Part shown: positions 1 through 3,926 of the stretch, piece by piece
Numbering within the stretch: the stretch's first letter is position 1
How the letters are laid out: the number at the start of each line of letters is the position of its first letter
Assembly: GCA_021788685.1 (NCBI GenBank)
Contig: JAJYKH010000166.1
Location: forward strand, 1 to 6,271
DNA from: Deltaproteobacteria bacterium
GTDB taxonomy: Bacteria > Desulfobacterota > Desulfobulbia > Desulfobulbales > UBA5123
Direction of reading: 5' to 3'
Length of the DNA: 6,271 bases
Position numbers and translations under genes: made by a program
Notes under the pieces: model-generated
Database searches by the model: none
The model's input: the letters and a program-made list of their open reading frames with translations, nothing else
Told to the model about the DNA's origin: nothing

Positions 1-412
1 CCAGGCCGCCGAAAGCAGCAGCCGCTCCATGGCCGTGCTGCTCGCCGCGGTTGCCTCGATCTCCCTGCTGGTCGGCGGGGTGGGGATCATGAACATCCTC
101 CTCGTGTCGGTCACCGAACGCACCCGCGAGATCGGCGTCCGCATGGCGATCGGTGCGCGCCGGATCCACGTTTTGCTGCAGTTTCTGGTCGAATCGGTGC
201 TGCTGAGCGTGATCGGCGGCACGGTCGGCATTGTCATGGGCGTGGCGATCTCGGCCGTCATTTCCTCCATCGCCGGCTGGCCGACTCTCCTGTCGCCTGC
301 CGCCATTGTCCTGGCCTTCGTGTTCTCGGCGGCGGTGGGGGTGTTCTTCGGCTTTTACCCCGCCCGGCGGGCTTCGCACCTGAACCCGATCGAGGCGCTA
401 CGGTTCGAGTAG
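1..412 (+). CDS. macB: MacB-type ABC transporter permease, C-terminal part (5'-truncated by window edge)
   Basis: The open frame enters from the left edge (first full codon at base 2) and ends at TAG 410-412, leaving about 136 residues of the FtsX-like permease domain. Three hydrophobic segments are visible: one containing GGVGIMNILLVSV, a second after the conserved TERTREIGVRMAIGAR cytoplasmic loop, and a third near the end. The tail PARRASHLNPIEALRFE is the usual MacB/LolC-type ending. In the family this inner-membrane protein couples ATP hydrolysis to export of substrates from the periplasm through an adaptor (MacA) and a TolC-like outer-membrane channel. The nucleotide-binding domain and periplasmic domain must lie upstream, if they are fused as in MacB. 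The next gene, 10 bp downstream on the same strand, is an outer-membrane efflux protein, which supports a macrolide/peptide-type tripartite pump. Substrate cannot be inferred. The ATG at base 29 is internal, not the start. Confidence 0.9.
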   Translation, partial: QAAESSSRSMAVLLAAVASISLLVGGVGIMNILLVSVTERTREIGVRMAIGARRIHVLLQFLVESVLLSVIGGTVGIVMGVAISAVISSIAGWPTLLSPAAIVLAFVFSAAVGVFFGFYPARRASHLNPIEALRFE

Positions 413-414
413 GA
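411..414 (+). promoter_or_regulatory. Ribosome binding site of the NodT-type gene
   Basis: AGGA overlaps the stop codon of the upstream permease gene and lies 8 nt before ATG 423. This supports 423 over the in-frame ATG at 435 as the start and implies translation from the same mRNA as the permease. Confidence 0.55.
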
Positions 415-422
415 CCAATCAC

Positions 423-1943
423 ATGCCTGTGTTTATGGATAAAAAACGACGCGGGCGCCGGAGGCGCACCGCCCGGAGCGTCCTCTCTGCCGGACTGGCC
501 GCCCTGCTCGCCGGCTGTGCGGCCGGACCCGACTTCGTGCCCCCGGCCCCGCCGCCGGTCAAAACCTATGGTGCGGGCCAAACATCGGCCGTGTTGTCTC
601 CCGGCGCAAGCGAGGCGGCGCAGCGGCTCGTTTCCGGGCAGGCCGTTTCGGCCCGGTGGTGGGAGCTGTACCATTCTTCCCGCCTGAACGAGGTGCTCGA
701 CCTGGCGATTGCCGGCAGCCCGACGCTGACCGCCGCCGAGGCCACCCTGGCCCAGGCCCGGCAGGCGGTGATCCAGGCGCGGGGAGGTTTCTTCCCTCAG
801 CTCGACTTTACTTCCTCCGCGCAGCGGCAGGGGACCCCTTCGAGCCGATTCGGAGGGAGCAGCTCCTTCGCCGTCGGGGAATCGACGACTTTCAACCTGT
901 ACTCCCTGGGGCCCACCGTCAGCTTTTCGCCCGACGTCTTCGGCGGCACGCGGCGGCAGGTGGAGCAGCAGAAGTCTCTGGCCGAGAACAAAGGCTATCA
1001 ACTCGCGGCGGCCTTTCTCACCCTCACGGGCAATTCCGTCACCCAGGCGATCAACATCGCCTCCGCCCGCTTGCAAATCGGCGCGGCGCAAGACATCGTC
1101 ACCGACGATGAGCGCAACCTGCGGCTCGTGCGCTTGAAATTCGAGGGCGGCAAGGCCACCCGTCTGGACGTCCTCACCGCCGAAAGCCAGCTTGCCAACG
1201 ACCGCGCCCTCCTGCCGCCGTTGCAGCAGCAGCTCAGCATTGCCCGCCATGCGCTGACCATTCTGGTTGGCCGATTCCCCGGCCAATGGACCGCGCCCGA
1301 TTTCGACCTGGCGGAGCTCGCGCTGCCGGCAGAGCTCCCGCTCAGCGTTCCCTCCGATTTGGTGCACCAGCGTCCGGACATCCTGGCCGCCGAGGCGCAG
1401 CTCCATGCCGCCAGCGCGGCGATCGGCATTGCCGCCTCCCAGCTGTACCCCAAGATCACCTTGTCGGGCTCGCTCGGCTACGAATCGCTGGCTACTTCCA
1501 CGCTCTTCCAAGCCTCGAGCCAGTTTTGGAGCCTGGTGGTCAACCTGACGGCACCGGTCTTTCACGGCGGCACCCTCGAAGCCCAGAAGCAGGCGGCGGT
1601 CGAAGCGTTTCGCGCCTCGGCGGCCACCTACCAGCAAACCGTCCTTTCCGCCTTCGGCCAGATCGCCGACGTGCTGCGTGCCCTCGCGCACGATGCCGAC
1701 CTGGTGAGCGCCCAGAAAAACGCGCTCGACACCTCGGCGACCACGCTCGGGCTCCAGCGCTTGAGCTACCAGGCCGGCAAATCGGACCTGCTCCAGCTGC
1801 TCGACGCGGAACGGGCCTACCAACAGGCGCGCCTCGGCTACGCGCGCGCGCAGTCGCAACGCTATCAAGATACCGCCCAGCTGTTCGTCGCCATGGGGGG
1901 CGGCTGGTGGAATGCTCAAACCATTCCTGCTTCAATCAGGTGA
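423..1943 (+). CDS. NodT/TolC-family RND/ABC efflux outer-membrane factor, lipoprotein
   Basis: This 506-residue protein has the usual length of an OprM/NodT-type outer-membrane factor, the trimeric channel that completes a tripartite efflux pump. The N-terminus is very basic (KKRRGRRRR), followed by a hydrophobic stretch and the lipobox LLAGC, with lipidated Cys at residue 32. The +2 residue is Ala, consistent with sorting to the outer membrane. The start of the mature protein (CAAGPDFVPPAPP) and the later WWELYHSSRLNEVLDLAIAGS segment are typical of the family. Two repeated OEP halves follow. The second half contains VHQRPDILAAEAQLHAASAAIGIAASQLYPKI-type sequence, diagnostic of NodT proteins, and near the C-terminus LDAERAYQQARLGYAR. 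The gene follows the MacB permease by 10 bp, so the two are almost certainly co-transcribed. No adaptor gene is in view. A long reverse-strand open frame across this gene is a high-GC shadow. Confidence 0.95.
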   Translation: MPVFMDKKRRGRRRRTARSVLSAGLAALLAGCAAGPDFVPPAPPPVKTYGAGQTSAVLSPGASEAAQRLVSGQAVSARWWELYHSSRLNEVLDLAIAGSPTLTAAEATLAQARQAVIQARGGFFPQLDFTSSAQRQGTPSSRFGGSSSFAVGESTTFNLYSLGPTVSFSPDVFGGTRRQVEQQKSLAENKGYQLAAAFLTLTGNSVTQAINIASARLQIGAAQDIVTDDERNLRLVRLKFEGGKATRLDVLTAESQLANDRALLPPLQQQLSIARHALTILVGRFPGQWTAPDFDLAELALPAELPLSVPSDLVHQRPDILAAEAQLHAASAAIGIAASQLYPKITLSGSLGYESLATSTLFQASSQFWSLVVNLTAPVFHGGTLEAQKQAAVEAFRASAATYQQTVLSAFGQIADVLRALAHDADLVSAQKNALDTSATTLGLQRLSYQAGKSDLLQLLDAERAYQQARLGYARAQSQRYQDTAQLFVAMGGGWWNAQTIPASIR

Positions 1944-1964
1944 GTGGAGCCAGGTGAGTGAAGC
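1937..1964 (+). repeat. 14-bp tandem direct repeat across the NodT-gene stop codon
   Basis: CAGGTGAGTGGAGC at 1937-1950 is followed immediately by CAGGTGAGTGAAGC at 1951-1964, with 13 of 14 bases identical. The first copy contains the TGA stop (1941-1943). The spacing is not a multiple of three. It looks like a small slippage duplication, and no function is evident. Confidence 0.6.
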
Positions 1965-2145
1965 GGCGGGGCCAGGGCAATTCTTTTTCGCCCCAGAGAG
2001 ATGCCAGCATGGGGCCGGTGACAGGCCCCCAAAGTACGGCGGGAAATGGAGTGCTGCTCCTGCCCGAATCTCGGGAAGGTAAGTTGAAAGGGGAAAAACA
2101 GGGCGATCCCTTGTCTTTCCCCTCCCATCTGTTGCGCGACAGCCG
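1944..2145. other. Convergent intergenic region, no gene
   Basis: This stretch lies between two genes whose 3' ends face each other. It holds the second copy of the 14-bp repeat, a short GC-rich hairpin (GGGGCC 2011-2016 with GGCCCC 2024-2029, no T-run after it) and a stronger hairpin at 2090-2122. A 63-codon GTG-initiated frame on the + strand (1958-2149) runs through these structures and resembles no protein I recognise, so I do not call it a gene. From about 2085 onwards the sequence is related to the flank downstream of the second paralog (about 3042-3113), marking the left part of the tandem duplication. Confidence 0.6.
2090..2122 (-). terminator. Likely terminator hairpin after the left RcnB-like gene
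   Basis: GGGG 2090-2093 pairs with CCCC 2119-2122, followed inward by AAA/TTT, a position that is G-U on the - strand transcript but A-C on the + strand, then ACA/TGT with one bulged base and GGG/CCC closing a CGAT loop. The stem of about 14 bp is better paired on the - strand, and its transcript continues into UUUCAACUU. That fits termination of the left paralog's mRNA 24 nt past its stop, although the U-tract is short. It could also slow transcription arriving from the NodT side. Confidence 0.5.
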
Positions 2146-2697
2146 CTAGTGGCGGGACTCCCAGCTCAGGTTGTCGATGGCATCCTCCACCATTCCGGTT
2201 CCGGTGGCCAGGAGCAGGATGTCCTGGGCCACGCGCACGTACTTGTGATGCGGTGGGCACGGTGGGAGAGCCGCGACGACCTGCGGCGGAACCTCGTAAT
2301 AGACGACATCCGGCGGCAGCCGGCGGCCGATCACGTATCTCCTTGCCAAACCGGGCGGCATGCAGCCATTGTGCTTTCTGGCAAGGCCTGGCGGGCAGTT
2401 CCTCCGCGGGTAATCCTGTGCGAAGTAGTTGTTGATCACCACCCGATCATGATCGGTGAAATACCGCCCCCCCCTCCAGTCGTGCTCTTTTTCCCTATGG
2501 TGTCTTTCTCTTCCGTCAAACTTTTCTTCCCTGCCGTGGAAGTGGTGCCAATGCTCTTCCTGGTACATTCCCCTCTCCCCACCACCATGGTGGTCCTCGA
2601 ATTCCATGAAGTTATTGGCCAAAGCCGGCGTGGCTGCCAGCATTCCCGTGAGCATGGCCGCCAAGGCCAGGTCAATCCGCTTGGAACGACGTTGCAT
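2146..2697 (-). CDS. Exported His-rich RcnB/CigR-like protein, left paralog
   Basis: The protein has 183 residues when started at the ATG at 2697-2695. The frame is open 28 codons further upstream, but that extension covers the leader hairpin. The chosen start has an AGGTGA sequence 4 nt before it and begins directly with a signal peptide (MQRRSKRIDLALAAMLTG...) ending in an Ala-x-Ala site after residue 27 (PALA/NNF). Next comes a linker of about 40 residues with nine His plus many Glu/Arg/Gly, then a domain starting at GRYFTD. That domain carries two related motifs, CPPGLARKHNG and CMPPGLARRY, a third Cys in LPPCPPHHKYVRV, and the ending DILLLATGTGMVEDAIDNL. This last block resembles the C-terminal module of RcnB (periplasmic Ni/Co homeostasis) and of CigR-type proteins. 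The role is therefore probably periplasmic, with metal binding by the His-rich linker an inference. The family call rests on the C-terminal pattern only. Confidence 0.8.
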   Translation of the reverse strand: MQRRSKRIDLALAAMLTGMLAATPALANNFMEFEDHHGGGERGMYQEEHWHHFHGREEKFDGRERHHREKEHDWRGGRYFTDHDRVVINNYFAQDYPRRNCPPGLARKHNGCMPPGLARRYVIGRRLPPDVVYYEVPPQVVAALPPCPPHHKYVRVAQDILLLATGTGMVEDAIDNLSWESRH

Positions 2698-2731
2698 GGC
2701 TTCACCTATTCGAATTCTGTTCAGTAAAGAT

Positions 2732-2758
2732 GCGGCATGCCCCGCGGAGCGGGGCCGC
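2732..2758 (-). promoter_or_regulatory. GC-rich hairpin in the 5' leader of the left RcnB-like gene
   Basis: GCCCCGC (2739-2745) and GCGGGGC (2749-2755) form a perfect 7-bp stem with a 3-nt loop, extended by GCG/CGC outside a 4-nt bulge. It lies between the predicted -10 box and the ribosome binding site, within the first ~30 nt of the expected transcript. The right paralog has a weaker version (CCGC 3763-3766 with GCGG 3771-3774). It could be an mRNA-stabilising stem, an operator or an attenuation element. The sequence does not say which. Confidence 0.45.
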
Positions 2759-2768
2759 AATTTTCCTC

Positions 2769-2797
2769 TTCCTACCAGCAAGCGGGAGGGGTGTCAA
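2769..2797 (-). promoter_or_regulatory. Sigma70-type promoter of the left RcnB-like gene
   Basis: On the - strand TTGACA (2797-2792, perfect -35 consensus) is followed by 17 nt and TAGGAA (2774-2769) as a poor -10. Both hexamers and the exact 17-nt spacing are conserved in the right paralog's leader, as are most of the ~30 bases upstream, which is the main support. Transcription would start near 2762, giving a leader of about 65 nt. Confidence 0.6.
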
Positions 2798-2908
2798 CAG
2801 GATTTGCAAGAGTGTAAATGAAAATGCCAGAAGGGTGCGAAACCATGGGAAGTCTGGAATGGCTGCTCGTGGAGAGGTCTGCCGCCGTGCCGGACGACTG
2901 AGGTGGGG

Positions 2909-3026
2909 TCAGAGGGCGTTTGCGACACCGAATTGGTCCTTCCCTCGCCATGCTTTCGCGGCTGACTGGTTGAGGCGGGATCCAGGCGGGCAGGGCCGGT
3001 GGACAGGAGGTACTGGAGACGGGCGC
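2909..3026 (-). pseudogene. Captured 3'-end fragment of the tamA/bamA-family gene
   Basis: This stretch aligns with 3927-4048, the last ~40 codons of the intact tamA-type gene. Bases 2984-3026 align without gaps to 4006-4048 (about 38 of 43 identical). In one reading frame the fragment gives LQYLLSTGPARLD, against LQYLLPIGPARLD in the intact protein. Two short gaps, about 2 nt each, between there and the end put the rest out of frame, but the TCA complement of the stop codon still lines up (2909-2911 with 3927-3929). It has no start, no barrel and no signal, so it cannot make a functional product. It is the relic of the tandem duplication and identifies the breakpoint inside tamA. The rest of the 416-bp gap between the two paralogs holds the left paralog's leader and promoter and a degraded flank. 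Confidence 0.8.
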
Positions 3027-3045
3027 TCTGCAAGGGGAGAACCAA

Positions 3046-3076
3046 GGGGAAAGACAAAATGGCGCTGTCAAGCCCC
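3046..3076 (-). terminator. Possible degraded terminator hairpin after the right RcnB-like gene
   Basis: GGGG 3046-3049 can pair with CCCC 3073-3076 and GACA 3053-3056 with TGTC 3066-3069, separated by a 3x3 internal loop. It occupies the position equivalent to the better hairpin at 2090-2122. The loop is 9 nt and there is no clear U-tract, so function is doubtful. Confidence 0.25.
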
Positions 3077-3113
3077 TGCCTGGCCCCTCCCCTCCTGCTG
3101 TTCGGACAGCGCT

Positions 3114-3713
3114 CTAATGGCGGAACTCCCAGCTCAGGTTGTCGATGGCATCCTCGACCATCCCCGTGCCGGTGGCCAGGAGCAGGATGTCCTGCGCCAC
3201 GCGCACGTACTTGTGGTGCGGGGGGCACGGTGGAAGGGCCGCGACCACCCGCGGCGGAAGCTCGTAATAGACGACATCCCGCGGCAGCCGGCGGCCGATC
3301 GCCCACTTCTTGGCCTGGCCGGGGGGCATGCAGCCGTTGTGCTTCTTGGCAAGACCGGGTGGGCAGTTCCCCCGCGCATACTCCTGGGCGAAGTAGCCGT
3401 GGATCACCGCCCGCTCTTGATCGGTGAAGTAACGGGACCCGCCTCCGCCGCCGTGCCCTTCCTCCTGGTCATCCTCTTCATCCCCGCGGTAGCCCTGGTG
3501 GCCGTGACCGTGTCCTCCCTGGTCCATTTCCTCATCCCCACCGTAGCCTTGGTGGCCGCGACCGTGTTTTCCCTGATCCATTTCCTCGTTGCCGCCACCC
3601 CCGTGGTGCTTCTCGGATGCCATGAAGTTCTTGGCCAAAGCCGGCGCAGCTATCAGCATTCCCGTGAGCATGGCCGCCAAGGCCAGGTCCATTGGCTTGA
3701 AACGATGGTGCAT
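3114..3713 (-). CDS. Exported His/Gly-rich RcnB/CigR-like protein, right paralog
   Basis: The protein has 199 residues from the ATG at 3713-3711. Upstream in-frame ATGs (3782, 3758, 3740 and 3725) are less likely because this one has GAGGGA 4 nt before it and matches the left paralog's start. The signal peptide (MHHRFKPMDLALAAMLTG...) is cut after residue 27 (PALA/KNF). Residues 28-92 form a Gly/His/Glu/Asp-rich linker containing an 18-residue repeat (GNEEMDQGKHGRGHQGYG, then GDEEMDQGGHGHGHQGYR, then a partial GDEEDDQ). From RYFTD to the end the 106-residue domain is about 83% identical to the left paralog, and the final ~45 residues are nearly invariant. The paired CPPGLAKKHNG / CMPPGQAKKW motifs and the third Cys are kept. 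The likely role is a periplasmic RcnB/CigR-like factor; metal binding by the linker is inferred. It lies 213 bp past the tamA stop with its own promoter. Confidence 0.82.
   Translation of the reverse strand: MHHRFKPMDLALAAMLTGMLIAAPALAKNFMASEKHHGGGGNEEMDQGKHGRGHQGYGGDEEMDQGGHGHGHQGYRGDEEDDQEEGHGGGGGSRYFTDQERAVIHGYFAQEYARGNCPPGLAKKHNGCMPPGQAKKWAIGRRLPRDVVYYELPPRVVAALPPCPPHHKYVRVAQDILLLATGTGMVEDAIDNLSWEFRH
3465..3593 (-). repeat. In-frame 54-bp tandem repeat in the linker of the right paralog
   Basis: Two full 54-bp copies (3540-3593 and 3486-3539) and a 21-bp partial third copy (3465-3485) encode the 18-residue acidic His/Gly repeat. The key residues are G-(N/D)-EEMDQG followed by HG-x-GHQGY. 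The unit is a multiple of three, so copy-number change would keep the reading frame. The left paralog has no equivalent. Confidence 0.85.
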
Positions 3714-3791
3714 GGCGTCCCTCATTTGAAATTCTTTCATTTTCGATGGATGCAGCATGCCCCCGCTGGAGCGGCGCCGCAATTTTTCTTT

Positions 3792-3820
3792 TTCCTACCA
3801 GTAAGCGAGAGTGGTGTCAA
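3792..3820 (-). promoter_or_regulatory. Sigma70-type promoter of the right RcnB-like gene
   Basis: TTGACA (3820-3815 on the - strand), a 17-nt spacer and TAGGAA (3797-3792) repeat exactly the arrangement upstream of the left paralog. The ~30 bases upstream of the -35 box are also conserved between the copies, which suggests an upstream activator site or simply recent duplication. The predicted leader is about 70 nt. Confidence 0.6.
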
Positions 3821-3865
3821 CCAGATTTGCAGATGTGGAAATGAAAATGCCAAAAGAATGCACGT

Positions 3866-3881
3866 CCCTGGCAAGCCAGGG
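3866..3881 (-). terminator. Possible terminator of the tamA-type gene
   Basis: CCCTGG and CCAGGG form a perfect 6-bp stem around a 4-nt loop (CTTG on the - strand), 45 nt past the tamA stop. The following transcript contains AUUCUUUU about 6 nt later. The separation from the U-run makes it an imperfect intrinsic terminator. The corresponding place in the left duplicate unit (about 2840-2860) has lost the symmetry, as expected where no tamA transcript needs ending. Confidence 0.4.
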
Positions 3882-3926
3882 GGAAGCTGTGCATGGAGGG
3901 ACCGTTCGAAGGAATTGGGGGCCGGC

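Larger units (their letters stand above)
2085..3026. repeat. Left unit of a ~1-kb tandem duplication (RcnB-like gene plus tamA 3' fragment)
   Basis: This unit matches 3042-4048 in the same orientation: 3' flank, complete RcnB-like gene, 5' leader and promoter, and the last ~120 bp of the tamA-type gene. The right boundary near 3026 is fairly sharp: similarity to tamA stops after the shared GGGCGC/CCGGCGC, and the following bases resemble the flank downstream of an RcnB-like gene instead. The left boundary, about 2075-2090, is fuzzy because that flank has drifted. The coding 3' ends are nearly identical (over the first ~100 bases after the stop most positions match). The linker region is not alignable. 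Confidence 0.8.

Noticed and set aside
258..1919. 553-codon open frame on the - strand
   Set aside because: It is antisense to the well-supported NodT-type gene, has Arg/Gly-rich low-complexity composition typical of high-GC shadow frames, and shows no recognisable domain.
2011..2029. GGGGCC/GGCCCC hairpin as terminator of the efflux operon
   Set aside because: The stem is only 6 bp and no T-run follows on either strand, so it does not qualify as an intrinsic terminator.
1958..2149. 63-codon + strand frame (GTG start with AGGTGA nearby)
   Set aside because: It runs through two hairpins in a convergent intergenic region and has no recognisable sequence. The AGGTGA is part of the 14-bp repeat.
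2794..3306. 170-codon - strand frame containing the tamA-like peptide
   Set aside because: It merges an out-of-frame part of the right paralog with the tamA relic. The only meaningful part is the relic, annotated separately as a pseudogene fragment.
3465..3593. Tandem repeats as a CRISPR-like array
   Set aside because: The 54-bp units are contiguous with no spacers and encode an in-frame protein repeat.
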